From Heliocidaris tuberculata (taxonomy: Eukaryota > Echinodermata > Echinoidea > Camarodonta > Echinometridae), in the NCBI GenBank assembly GCA_025618425.1, contig CM046847.1, positions 5,528,441-5,592,440 on the forward strand: a stretch of DNA of 64,000 nt, given 5' to 3'. This document shows, piece after piece, positions 14,701 to 24,710 of the stretch. The position numbers were made by a program, and so were the translations under genes. Position 1 is the first letter of the stretch. Each line of letters starts with the position of its first letter. The notes under the pieces are model-generated. The model worked only from the letters and a program-made list of their open reading frames with translations, was not told where the DNA came from and did no database searches.

Positions 14701-14703
14701 CAT
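5662..14703 (-). CDS. Candidate small four-exon protein gene, function unknown
   Basis: I do not recognise this protein. The model starts at ATG 14703 downstream of a GC-rich block and uses exons 14703-14656 (16 aa, starting MVRRTVDIIK), 10980-10927 (18 aa, GTILMWSCVNICGDQLEE), 7134-7060 (25 aa, containing KDFQAYFSANRTDPMQQYQ) and 5709-5662 (15 aa, VWTDMRYPSGISSIK then TAA), giving 74 aa. Donors after exons 1, 2 and 3 (GTGAGT, GTAAAC, GTACAT) and the acceptors of exons 2 and 4 look good. The weak point is exon 3: the acceptor used (GAG at 7135-7137) has no pyrimidine tract. The stronger acceptor ends at 7174 and gives a stop after four codons, so the product would be only 38 aa. A diverged copy of exon 2 occurs at 32193-32253, so part of the model may be repeat-derived. 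Transcript data would settle it. Confidence 0.35.
7060..7173 (-). CDS. Small unknown gene, exon 3 (alternative acceptors)
   Basis: The donor is CAG followed by GTACATGTA. With the strong acceptor (TTAATTACAG ending at 7174) the frame from exon 2 meets TGA at 7161-7159. With a weak internal acceptor the coding part is 7134-7060 and the frame stays open into exon 4. The reader should treat the boundary as unresolved. Confidence 0.3.
7308..7855. mobile_element. Foldback element, 'aagggaaagtccaccc' family
   Basis: The left end reads aaagggaaagtccaccctgg and the right end reads ccagggtggactttccc in mirrored form. The internal segment 'gcaactccgtgacgtatctt' is likewise mirrored near 7691-7715. The element is about 548 bp and has no coding capacity. 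It lies immediately upstream (in gene direction) of exon 3 of the candidate small gene and resembles the 'ccaagtccacac' foldbacks in design. Confidence 0.8.
8380..8475 (+). mobile_element. Likely LINE 3' end remnant
   Basis: The segment ends with a polyadenylation-like 'aataaaacattgaaatgaaa' motif followed by short GAAAT/GAATT repeats. Similar tails occur at 62150-62201 (plus strand), and at 51244-51310 and 54040-54160 on the opposite strand. No coding remnant precedes it, so the assignment rests on the tail alone. Confidence 0.3.
8742..9002 (+). mobile_element. tRNA-derived SINE with target-site duplication
   Basis: The head (about 8742-8815) looks like a tRNA gene, with an A-box-like TGGCTCAGTAGAG and a perfect B-box-like GGTTCGAACCC, the usual RNA polymerase III internal promoter. 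A roughly 150-bp non-tRNA body follows, and the tail ends in (ATT)n. The element is flanked by AAATTTAT at 8734-8741 and 9003-9010, an 8-bp target-site duplication. It is inserted in one arm of an imperfect inverted repeat (tagaccgcttctgtaatgta near 8711; mirrored near 9194-9214). The ATT tail resembles the LINE tail at 52128-52150, suggesting mobilisation by such a LINE. Confidence 0.85.
9520..9910 (+). repeat. Dispersed repeat, copy 1 of a pair with 37563-37950
   Basis: The segment beginning 'tttgtggtttggctcaataa' and ending 'cctgaaagggtta' aligns along its whole length, with many substitutions, to 37563-37950 in the same orientation. There is no coding potential and no clear terminal repeats. 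It is probably an old interspersed element of unknown class. Confidence 0.7.
10927..10980 (-). CDS. Small unknown gene, exon 2
   Basis: A 54-nt exon sits between a strong acceptor (T-rich tract then CTGCACAG) and the donor GTAAAC. It reads GTILMWSCVNICGDQLEE in phase 0. A diverged copy lies on the plus strand at 32193-32253, carries a 7-nt net insertion and is followed by similar intronic sequence. Confidence 0.4.
11048..11185. mobile_element. Short foldback MITE
   Basis: Near-perfect inverted arms (gggcatcatttcatcaaacc on the left, its complement ending at 11185) enclose a short centre. It is about 138 bp and non-coding. Confidence 0.75.
11237..11330. repeat. Short tandem repeat of 'ctgggaaata'
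   Basis: About nine imperfect 10-11 bp units of the type ctgggaaata, ending in variants such as cctgggcaata. It is non-coding minisatellite-like DNA. Confidence 0.8.
12605..13345. repeat. Degenerate minisatellite of 'tctgataagtgcccctttt'
   Basis: More than twenty imperfect units built around 'tgataagtgcccctttt' and its variants, with spacing that drifts from roughly 20 to 40 bp. A related 'tgcccctttttgttggtgcc' fragment lies near 13868, and 'gacgctccgccgcccctg' near 13904-13921 resembles ends of the hAT-like elements elsewhere in the window. The array is probably the interior of a larger non-autonomous element whose ends I could not fix. Confidence 0.75.
13949..14098. mobile_element. MITE with 'atcgtggttgaggaaaccac' termini, copy 1
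   Basis: The left end atcatggttgaggaaaccac and the right end gtggtttcctcaaccacgat form terminal inverted repeats around about 110 bp of non-coding DNA. A second copy is at 32012-32191. No transposase is present. Confidence 0.8.
14656..14703 (-). CDS. Small unknown gene, exon 1
   Basis: ATG at 14703-14701 opens a 16-codon exon (MVRRTVDIIKISSCYE) followed by the consensus donor GTGAGT at 14655-14650. The only upstream ATG nearby runs into a stop after two codons. The GC-rich block immediately upstream supports a transcription start here. Confidence 0.4.
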
Positions 14704-14900
14704 GCACCAGGCCCAAAGTCTAAAGATTCATCGCCAGGCGGCCGGCCGTGCTAGTTGCCACCGTACCGCCGCCCGCTATACAGACACTGCATGCACAGTT
14801 TAGTAGCTGGCCATCGCATCCACCGGCGGCCGGCCGGCGGGGCGCGGGCGGACCGAGCGTGGGCTGGATGGAGCATGCGATTTAGCGCTGTAAGCCTTTA
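14704..14900. promoter_or_regulatory. GC-rich promoter-like block
   Basis: Amid AT-rich DNA this block is dense in CpG and carries ggcggccggcc twice in opposite contexts (near 14737 and 14826). It lies just upstream of the candidate minus-strand first exon. No TATA box is visible. The call is inference from composition and position. Confidence 0.4.
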
Positions 14901-15335
14901 TTTCGCAGGCCTCATTGGCATTCACATGGGCCCATGGCTGCGTGGGAGCAGCCTTATGCACACATGCTGAATACGGTTGCTGGCCTCCCAGGTTTATTCA
15001 GGTTTATCCTGGGAGTTTTTGGCAACTAATGAGCCAAAATGTGGAATTTATCAGCAGCAGCATGCAGCACGACGTCGTCACGATCAAACGTCTAGTCTCG
15101 ATCTGCGGTAGTGATTGCCCCTTTTTTTAGTCATCGATATTCGTCACAAAAATTAAACGTAGGGCTATACCCCACCCCACCCTCACTTTAATCTCATTTG
15201 GGTAAAAATGTTAGGGTCTATTTAAACTTTAAATAACGTTTTTACCAAAATATTAGTTCTAAAATGAATACATTTTTAAAAGGTAATTTAAAATTTGAAT
15301 TGATTAAAAATTAAAAAAAAAAAAAAAAATCTATT

Positions 15336-16990
15336 TGTAACAGAGCAAAACAAGTTTTACATGAATTGTCCCTCCTTTATAAATAGCCCCCCCCCTCAGT
15401 GGAATGGATTAGTCCAGAATCTTCTGGCATTTTTCTGTATTTTCTGTTTGAAAAAGAAGCACCACACTCAGCTCACCAGCCATGATGTAGTCTCTTAGTC
15501 TTGAGAAAGCTCTCTCCTTTTAAGAGGTATGTTTATTGATTTCATATCTGTATTAGAGTGTAAGATTGTTGTATGTTTTACAGCTCATCTTCTGAAAAGT
15601 TTTATTGGTTAAGATGTATGATTCAGTGATGTTTTATAATGCTTCAATCTCAGCCTTTCAATGTGGATGCTGAGCTTTATTATTACAATGCACAATGTAA
15701 TGAGAAGTTCATTTATAAGTGAAAGTGTTGACTAATGAACTGCTAAGCTTTATTACTCCTTTTGACATGGGGAGACTGCATAATATTTCATTCCAATTTA
15801 ATTGTATATGATTGTATTGTATTCATCAAGTTGTTAGGAATTGTCAACTTGTTCTAATATTTCATGATAGGCTCATTTGATCAAACAAATACTTGATTCA
15901 TGAAATGCATATCTTAGGTAGATGTTAGAAAACTTCACTTGGGATTTAGTTGTAACATGCTATTTGCATAGAAAGTTACAGAGTGTGTATCGTGTGTGTG
16001 TTTGTATTATGGCTTATAGCAGTTAGGCCTGTATATAGTAAGTGTATAGATATTAAGGACCATGCAGGGCTAATACACATTGTAATTTGAAGTGTGTGTG
16101 TGTGTATAGCTTTAGTAGGTAAAAGATGAAACAGGACTATTGAGATAGATTACTGTATACTGTTTATCTAGCTTTGCATAAATGAGACTTTCAGATAAAT
16201 ATGATGAAAGTCTACTTCTTACAATTGTAGATTTATTAAATGCACTTTGGATACATGTTTATTTTGCAAACACCAATAGTTAGTTATAGAGGGATTGTGT
16301 TGAATCAAACAGATAAACCAGTTGAAATCCTCTCACTAGATTTTAAGTGTTTTTGTCATATGTTTATAAAGATGAATTACTCTATGAGGTAGTTTGGTCT
16401 AGAGTTTATAACTTTATCTGTCATGTTTCTTTTAGATACTGTGCAGTCATCAGTGTCAGTTAAAAGAATGAAGGCTGATCTTGTCACTTGCTTTATGGGC
16501 ATGAAGTAGTCGGGGTGAGTGTATGGATTGTATTAAATGGGTTGGAATTAAACAATTATTCACATCATTGTAATTTGCATGTACTAGATTCTGTGGTATT
16601 ATACTTTTAAATCATATATTGATTTGCTATTTATGGAATGCTTTAAAGTTTTCACTAATGAATCAGGTTAGGCATCTCGTCTATTGTTCTTAGTGTTATA
16701 TCTATTTGATATTTGAAGCAGCTCATTCTAGCATATTAATGAGTCAATCGTTTGGTTTAAAGTATAATTGCCACTGAAACATGATGAAAATGTATGTATA
16801 TATTTCTACACTGCTTGTTACAGCATGTACACCAGTGACATGTATTTGTTATTTTGTTGTATTTTCATACAGGTTCTTCTTATTGTTACTCAATCGTTCT
16901 TTATTGTCACACTCCGTACGACGGGAGGAATAAAGTGGAAAAAACCCTCAATTACCATCTTCTTCTGGGTGTTTCATTTCCTGTGTTACA
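15336..16990 (+). repeat. 5' LTR of a non-autonomous LTR retroelement
   Basis: It starts TGTAACA and ends TGTTACA, a perfect short terminal inversion, and recurs at 18747-20404 with only a handful of small differences. It contains a TATA-box candidate (TATAAATA, 15378-15385) near its left end and a polyadenylation signal AATAAA at 16929-16934, as expected for an LTR read left to right. No protein is encoded. Confidence 0.88.
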
Positions 16991-16993
16991 TTT

Positions 16994-17013
16994 TGGCGTC
17001 ACGGACAGGATTC
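16994..17013 (+). other. Primer-binding-site candidate of the LTR element
   Basis: TGG begins four bases after the 5' LTR end, the expected place for reverse-transcription priming by a tRNA 3' end. The serine-tRNA identity is inferred from general tRNA-Ser 3' sequences. Confidence 0.6.
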
Positions 17014-18733
17014 CTCCAGATGGGACGTCGTCACGCAAGAACCCTGACTGCGCAGGACTGATGTGATCAGCAAGGGACTTGGATTTGGAAACCTCGATTC
17101 CAGAGTGGTTGACATCAGTGTGAAGTATTTTTCGTCATTAATGGAAATTTATATACTTTTATCGACATGGCTCAGTCGGCAGGATTTTCATCGCTGTAAA
17201 GCCCTGGCCTTCTGTGCAGCTTTTTCAGTGGCTGAGGATTCCGTCAACTTTGATCTGGGACGTTGAAGTTTTGTAAATATTACTGTAGGTTAAGGCGTAA
17301 CCATGGTAATTGTGTGTATGGTTACGAGAGCTGTAGCTAGGTCGGTTTTGATATTTTAATTGTAGGCTACATTGAATTTGTTTTGAGGTCTCTGTAGGAA
17401 TAATTTTTGAGGACATAATTTTAGTGTATTTGGGTAAGATCGTGTCTGTCGGAGGAATACTGCTATTCAGATGTTGTGCGAAGTATCATAGTAATGCTGT
17501 GTTTTGGAACAGTCCAAACCTCTATTGTATGTAACTTTGGTCGGTTGGGTGGAGCCACAGGATGTTGGAATCCAGAGACACCGATATTTTATATATTGAT
17601 AGGAGGGATTACAGTATGAGTAGAGCATGTATGCAGCTCTAGCTTTGATGGCTTTGTCAATAATGAATAGTCGGAATATTTCTTGCTTTGAAATTTGGGG
17701 ACATAAAGTGTAAATTTATTGGAAAGTGTTAATTTAGGGTACGCACATTTTGTTGGTTTGTTGGTTTTAGAGACTGCTTTTGAAAAAGCAGGGGAGCCTA
17801 TGTCCGTAATATTTTATTTAATCTTTTTGGTCAGCAATTTTTGTGCGGTAACTGAGGCGTGTATAGTTTGTTATGGATATTGTATTGCATTGTTTCATAT
17901 TGATATTATTAGGAATTGCCTGGAATTACTGTTAGAATTAGTTGGGTTGAAGTATTTAATGTTAATTCTGAAAATCTCGACATGAGACCGGAATTGCATG
18001 AGAGAAATACGGTTTGACTATTCGGAACAGTAAAAGAGTTTCTCCGTACATGTACCTTTGTCTTTCAGTTAACCTCGTGAGGAGGCTGGAAAGAGCAAAT
18101 TGGTAGCGTTGAATGTTAGCCATAGGTTACTAGGATTTCTTTGTGAATTGCAATGGTGATAGTGATATCCATGATCGTAACGAAGCACAGATTATTTAAC
18201 TGATGGGTAATTTGTGAAAGTATTAAATTGGTTTGTGTAGGTCTAGAAATGACACTGGGTATAGGTTTATAGGGTGTATATACCGTAAAATCATTTGGTT
18301 TGTGAGAGACGCCTGTAATATGAAGATTTATGTCGATAACAAAGGATTGGCAGTAGACTCTAGAACTGTTAGGATCAGTCGGTTAGCACTTAGTCTGATG
18401 TCAATGCTAGGAGCCTCGTCATGAGTCTAGTATTGCGTAGTGAGGAGTGTAGGACTGAAACAGTTGAGTTATGCACTAGATATGTTTTCTGTGATTCTCG
18501 TCATGAGACCTGAAAGTTCGTATTAATGGTGCGGGTAGGCCAATTGTGTTAAGATTTGAATTTTCATGTTCTGTGTTATGCAATTTATTTTTTAATCGCA
18601 CGATTAATATTAGTTTGCATATTGGCAAGGTGGTAGGGTTATAAAATCTGAAACAGGTGTAATGGTGACAAGTTATAAAGGGAATTTAGTGTAATTAATT
18701 TTTGTAGCCTGAGTGTCGGGACGCCACTCAATT

Positions 18734-18746
18734 AAGCAGGGAAGTG
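18734..18746 (+). other. Polypurine tract of the LTR element
   Basis: A mostly purine run, aagcagggaagtg, immediately precedes the 3' LTR, where plus-strand DNA synthesis would be primed. Confidence 0.65.
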
Positions 18747-20404
18747 TGTAACAGAGCAAAACAAGTTTTACATGAATTGTCCCTCCTTTATAAATAGCCC
18801 CCCCCCCCTCATTGGAATGGATTAGTCCAGAATCTTCTGGCATTTTTCTGTACTTTCTGTTTGAAAAAGAAGCACCACACTCAGCTCACCAGCCATGATG
18901 TAGTCTCTTAGTCTTGAGAAAGCTCTCTCCTTTTAAGAGGTATGTTTATTGATTTCATATCTGTATTAGAGTGTAAGATTGTTGTATGTTTTACAGCTCA
19001 TCTTCTGAAAAGTTTTATTGGTTAAGATGTATGATTCAGTGATGTTTTATAATGCTTCAATCTCAGCCTTTCAATGTGGATGCTGAGCTTTATTATTACA
19101 ATGCACAATGTAATGAGAAGTTCATTTATAAGTGAAAGTGTTGACTAATGAACTGCTAAGCTTTATTACTCCTTTTGACATGGGGAGACTGCATAATATT
19201 TCATTCCAATTTAATTGTATATGATTGTATTGTATTCATCAAGTTGTTAGGAATTGTCAACTTGTTCTAATATTTCATGATAGGCTCATTTGATCAAACA
19301 AATACTTGATTCATGAAATGCATATCTTAGGTAGATGTTAGAAAACTTCACTTGGGATTTAGTTGTAACATGCTATTTGCATAGAAAGTTACAGAGTGTG
19401 TATCGTGTGTGTGTTTGTATTATGGCTTATAGCAGTTAGGCCTGTATATAGTAAGTGTATAGATATTAAGGACCATGCAGGGCTAATACACATTGTAATT
19501 TGAAGTGTGTGTGTGTGTATAGCTTTAGTAGGTAAAAGATGAAACAGGACTATTGAGATAGATTACTGTATACTGTTTATCTAGCTTTGCATAAATGAGA
19601 CTTTCAGATAAATATGATGAAAGTCTACTTCTTACAATTGTAGATTTATTAAATGCACTTTGGATACATGTTTATTTTGCAAACACCAATAAGTTATAGA
19701 GGGATTGTGTTGAATCAAACAGATAAACCAGTTGAAATCCTCTCACTAGATTTTAAGTGTTTTTGTCATATGTTTATAAAGATGAATTACTCTATGAGGT
19801 AGTTTGGTCTAGAGTTTATAACTTTATCTGTCATGTTTCTTTTAGATACTGTGCAGTCATCAGTGTCAGTTAAAAGAATGAAGGCTGATCTTGTCACTTG
19901 CTTTATGGGCATGAAGTAGTCGGGGTGAGTGTATGGATTGTATTAAATGGGTTGGAATTAAACAATTATTCACATCATTGTAATTTGCATGTACTAGATT
20001 CTGTGGTATTTACTTTTAAATCATATTGATTTGCTATTTATGGAATGCTTTAAAGTTTTCACTAATGAATCAGGTTAGGCATCTCGTCTATTGTTCTTAG
20101 TGTTATATCTATTTGATATTTGAAGCAGCTCATTCTAGCATATTAATGAGTCAATCGTTTGGTTTAAAGTATAATTGCCACTGAAACATGATGAAAATGT
20201 ATGTATATATTTCTACACTGCTTGTTACAGCATGTACACCAGTGACATGTTTTTGTTATTTTGTTGTATTTTCATACAGGTTCTTTGTTCTTCTTATTGT
20301 TACTCAATCGTTCTTTATTGTCACACTCCGTACGACGGGAGGAATAAAGTGGAAAAAACCCTCAATTACCATCTTCTTCTGGGTGTTTCATTTCCTGTGT
20401 TACA
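18747..20404 (+). repeat. 3' LTR of the non-autonomous LTR retroelement
   Basis: It matches 15336-16990 over its full length. Differences I see include one extra C in the C run, a t/c change near 18852, loss of 'tag' near 19690, small deletions near 20010-20030, a/t at about 20251 and an extra 'tttgttc' near 20284. The very low divergence implies recent insertion. Confidence 0.88.
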
Positions 20405-22320
20405 TTTTTATAATAAAGATTTGGAAAAATAAAAGTGACAAGATAGCCTACATGTAATGCATATACATGTACATTTCTCTTTATAGAGAAAGGGAATATT
20501 TCATTGGTCTGTGGTCCAAATGCATGATCATTAGAAAGCGGCTCTCGGGCGTCGTGAAATGAATTTGAATGGGGGGGGGGGGGGCGGCTAATGGCCCTGA
20601 CCATTGAAATCAGCGGACGATAGGCCTACCGGTAGGTCCCCCTCCAACCCTAGCACGTGCACAACTTGCCAAAATTCTGTTAGTGTACAAAAATCGACAG
20701 AGCGTAATGTCGTACAACCAAATAAACACAACACACTTATTAAGAAGTCCGAAAAGTAAGACTAATATAAAAGAATTATTATTCTTTTTTTTTTCTATTG
20801 AAACTTTTCAAAACTTGATAAGGTGGCAGAAGGAAGAGTGTGTGCAGGGTTATCACTATATTACTTTCAACTTGTGTGTGATGGATTGACTTGGCGACTG
20901 CAGCAGGAAATTGCCGGCTATACTAGGCGCCGGGGGGAGAGGGGGGGGGGGCTTGAGAAAAGGGTCTCTTTTATAAGACTATTACTGAAAATAATTAAAG
21001 TCAATTATATATTGCTGTCAACAATCTCATAAAAGTAAAATAATATCAATAAATATGATCAGGAATTGAACAAATATAAGTGGATGTATCCTATAATTAA
21101 GTAATGTAGTTAGGTATCATGTCTACAGTATGTGTATTTGTTTTGGATTTTGTAAATTGATTTTGGTAAATTGGCTATTTTGATGAGTCATTCTTGCCGC
21201 ACTACGTAATGAGTCTAACATGCGATCAATGATTCATTGTCCATAAAATGTAACTTTGATAATTGTATTTTTCAAAATATCTTGAAGGATAATCTTCTAT
21301 CAATTTATTTGAGGTAGATCTATTTCAATAAAATGTTCAATAACAATATATATATTTATAAGAAATTTATGAACAATTCACATTGATAGCAGAAGGTTGT
21401 TCTACTTTAATTCAAACCATATTCCGCAAAAAACAACTTACTACATGTCAAATTGGCAATTACTTCGCTCATTTTAGTGCATATAAATTAATGCCCAATG
21501 GCATTGGGATGCTGGGCAACACATGTTGGCTGTGTTATAATAGCATTCATTGTTCATTGGACCTTTTTTCCCAAGGTATCCAATGTCCTATTGGGAACGC
21601 TAAACGAATCGCCTGGACTGGTAGTATGATTCCTGCTCGGAAATTAATATTTCCGCGCATGTCATGATGGGCCAATTCCAAGGCTGTGCCGAGGCCCGAG
21701 TGCAGTGGTAACTCCTTGATACTATAGGGGCGGGGCTACTCAATATATACTCCAACGGTGTTTGGCTAAATTTGGAGTATGTTCAATTCAGGGAAGTGTA
21801 ACTTACTAGTATAGTTTCACTTCCCTGGTCAGTTCATATCCTTCATTTCAGGCACATGGTTCAGGCATGTCAAGAGTGTGGAGTTCAAACGGTTGGAACC
21901 ATACTGACCGACGTGTACATGGTCCAGACGAGTGGAGGGGTGGGTTAACAAAGAGCAAATGCAGGGCTCGGTTATAGGAGATCTTACGAACCATAGGCCA
22001 CGTACAAACTACTCAGGCATGACATATGCATTTATTTAAGATTCTTTCTACGAAAAACATGGGGGACAAAACAATAGTGGACCTGAGATTTCTACAATAC
22101 TGTCTATATACCAAGCGAAAGGCACGGAACAAAGGCTGTGTTTGCAACTCTTTTCTCTTAAAAAAAAGTTATTTACTAAAATAGTAGAAATTAGATATAG
22201 AATGAAATAATTTGAACATATCGCATGCAGATCTTACAGATGTTAGAAAGTATAATTTGCAAGCAGTATTGCCACTAAATCATCACTATTAATTAAGAAA
22301 AACAGAATGAAAAACCACCT
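20405..22320. other. Non-coding stretch right of the LTR element
   Basis: No convincing gene on either strand. It contains a G run at about 20571-20583 and another at 20943-20951, AT-rich spacer, and a GC-richer stretch near 21660-21960 without recognisable exons. Confidence 0.45.
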
Positions 22321-22459
22321 GGGCCCTCTTGCATAAAAAGTTGCGATTAAACGCAACTCAAAAAATTAAACGCAACTTGATTTTCAACCAATCAGATTTG
22401 GGACTTGCGTTAAATTTTTTGAGTTGCGTTTAATCGCAACTTTTTATGCAAGAGGGCCC
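22321..22459. mobile_element. Near-perfect 139-bp palindromic MITE
   Basis: The arm gggccctcttgcataaaaag continues through ttgcgattaaacgcaac and is mirrored almost base for base to 22459. The central loop contains 'ccaatcag'. It is non-coding and can form a long hairpin on either strand. Confidence 0.85.
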
Positions 22460-22682
22460 TGGACGCGTTTCATTTCGTATCTCTCACATATATTAATATT
22501 TTAAAATTGCAGGTAATTTGTTCATCAAAACATAATTCAAGGTAATTGTCCATTTTTACATCTACATCAAGAATTTATTTTGATTGATTTTATTGGGAAG
22601 ATTTCTTGAAGATACATAATACTAACGATATGTTTCTTTGCATAATGTGAGTGACTGAAATAAAAAGAATGGTATCATTCTT

Positions 22683-22844
22683 GGGCCGCGGAACCGGGAG
22701 GGGGGAGGGGGGGGGCTACAGCCCCCCACTTTTTTGAGTAGACACGTGTCATAAAACCTCGGAAAAAAGGATCGAAAATTGCCATTAATGAGTGAAATCA
22801 AATCAGCCCCCCCCCCCACTTTCAAAAACGCTCCGCTACCCCTG
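22683..22844. mobile_element. Short TIR element (gggccgcgg family), copy 1
   Basis: The left end gggccgcggaaccgggag and the right end cgctccgctacccctg form imperfect terminal inversions. The interior has two G/C homopolymer blocks and 'gagtagacacgtg'. The same element occurs in opposite orientation at 56585-56740. It is non-autonomous and possibly of hAT type, but no target duplication is clear. Confidence 0.65.
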
Positions 22845-24043
22845 TCATTATTCACCATTTTTACAGTCAAATTAAATGATGTTCTGTAAGAATAATGTTC
22901 AGATTATCTGAACAATTTATTGATAAATTCATTATCCACTGCTAATGCTAGAGGCCGGGGGTAGTTGCACCAAATAAATTTCAGAATTAGCTAAAATGTA
23001 GGGCTATGGAGCGTATCATTCCGATAAATGCACCCCTCCCATCCTGAAGAAAGATGACTAGCCGACCGTGCATCAAGTAAGATTTTTCCTCAGAGTCTTA
23101 GGAATTTAGGGAATGAAATGGAAAGCACGATTCGTAGTTGTTACTTTTGAGTATTGAGCGAAGGACCTAAACATTCACAAATAGGTGGCGTTCTTCCACA
23201 TCGGCATAGAGATCCTAAAATAACAATAACAATAAAGGAACAATGTCGGGGTACTGTGCGTGGCCAGCGAACTGCACTGTAGTACAATTCAAGTTGGATA
23301 TGTGCCTCGCCGAGTATATTTTTCCAGATTCATATTCATTAGCTTACACAGCTTACAGTGAACATATGATTATTTTCAGTGTGGGGGAGGGGATGGGTCG
23401 TAATACTACATTAATTTATTCAAAAAGATTGAAAAAAACTCCTGAGATAAATGATCTTCATACTGTAAATGATTTATAAAGATGCTACATGTACAGTATT
23501 AATTCGTCAATTTTGTCGATATGCATAGGTCGAATGGTCAGGACAACAACAACAACAAAAAAAAAACAACAAAAAAACAAATGAATAAAAAAAGAGGCTC
23601 TCATTTAAAACCAATCATTAAAAAGGTGACACAAACCTTTCCAATATATTTTCAGCCATTTTCGTTTCTAATGTAACCCATAAACTTGAAAAAAAAAAAA
23701 AAATTGTATATATATGTAGTGTACCAATCACCAAAATATATTTTGTTCTAGATTAGGGGTTCAGTGTCGCTGTACTATATTTGAAATATGAGCTTCAAAT
23801 GTTGATTCTATAAAGAAGTATTGTAAGTTGAAATACACTCCCATAAGCGATTTGGGAGGAGACTAGAAGATGCACATGTATGTGCTCGCATAGAATAAGG
23901 GCCCGAGCGGAACTCGTTGGGGGGGGGGGGGGTTATGTTTTCCTTTATTTTCTTCATATTAATCGTTAGCCTGTAGGTTGTTATAAGGTTGATTTCATAC
24001 ATTCAAGCTGTACACAAATTATTTTTTTAGCTGATTAGTACAC
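22845..24043. other. Non-coding stretch
   Basis: No gene recognised. Holds A-rich simple sequence (23550-23590 and 23689-23703) and a G run near 23921-23932. Confidence 0.4.
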
Positions 24044-24710
24044 TTTAAAGGTCCCCTGCAACCCAAATGCAAGTTGATTTCTGTTGATGTGCAGGGATGC
24101 ATACAACTCATATTTTGTTATTCAAACACCTGAATATGTTTCATAGATTTTTAAATAATTTTTGAAATCATTTTCTCAAATATGCTAAGCTCCACCCTAA
24201 AAAAAACTGCTCCAGATCTCATTCCTGCAGTGACATCATCTGTCAATCATTAGTGAGCTAAGGAGAGACAGTCGTATGTAGCCTTGCCAGAGATGCCATC
24301 TGTACTAATAGACCATACAATGCCTACATAGTAGTTGCTATGTCAGACATGCTGTAGCATCACCAGGAAAAGAATGGTAATGAGGAGGTATTGTTCAAAA
24401 GCATTCAATTCTATTGTGAGCATGTGCTGAGCTGGGGGAAGCTACATTCCACTGTCTATTGTAGAATGTTAGTGTAGCTGACTGATAATTGACAGATGAT
24501 GTCATTGCAGGAATGAGATCTGGAGCTTTTTTTTTAGGGTGGAGCTTAGGAGGTTGGAAAAAATATTTAAAAATTTTTTTTAAATCTATGAAACATATCT
24601 AGATGTTTGAATAACAGAATATTAGTTGTGTGCATCCCTGCACATCAACAGCAAAAAAATTGCATTTGGAATTGCATTTGGGTTGCATTTGGTTGCAGGG
24701 GCCCTTTAAA
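24044..24710. mobile_element. Long foldback element (tttaaaggtcccctgcaacc family)
   Basis: The left arm begins tttaaaggtcccctgcaacc and the right arm ends ggttgcaggggccctttaaa. Matching inner segments include tgctccagatctcattcctg near 24209 and its complement near 24510. The right arm has gained short 'ttgcatttgg' repeats. It is about 667 bp and non-coding. Confidence 0.85.

Larger units (their letters stand above)
15336..20404 (+). mobile_element. LARD-like LTR retroelement lacking gag/pol
   Basis: Two direct repeats of about 1655 and 1658 bp flank a 1756-bp interior. Four bases after the 5' LTR lies TGGCGTCACGGACAGGATTC (16994-17013), a primer-binding-site candidate whose TGG start pairs with a tRNA CCA end; the 'CAGGATTC' part resembles the 3' region of serine tRNAs. 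A purine-rich tract, aagcagggaagtg (18734-18746), abuts the 3' LTR. The interior has only short unrelated frames and no protease, RT, RNase H or integrase motifs, so the element would need enzymes from another element. The flanks (ctatt, ttttt) are not a clear target-site duplication. Confidence 0.85.

Noticed and set aside
15336..20404. Segmental duplication of a gene flanked by paralogous exons
   Set aside because: TG..CA ends, PBS, PPT, TATA box and AATAAA positions fit an LTR element better, and the repeated segment has no coding potential.
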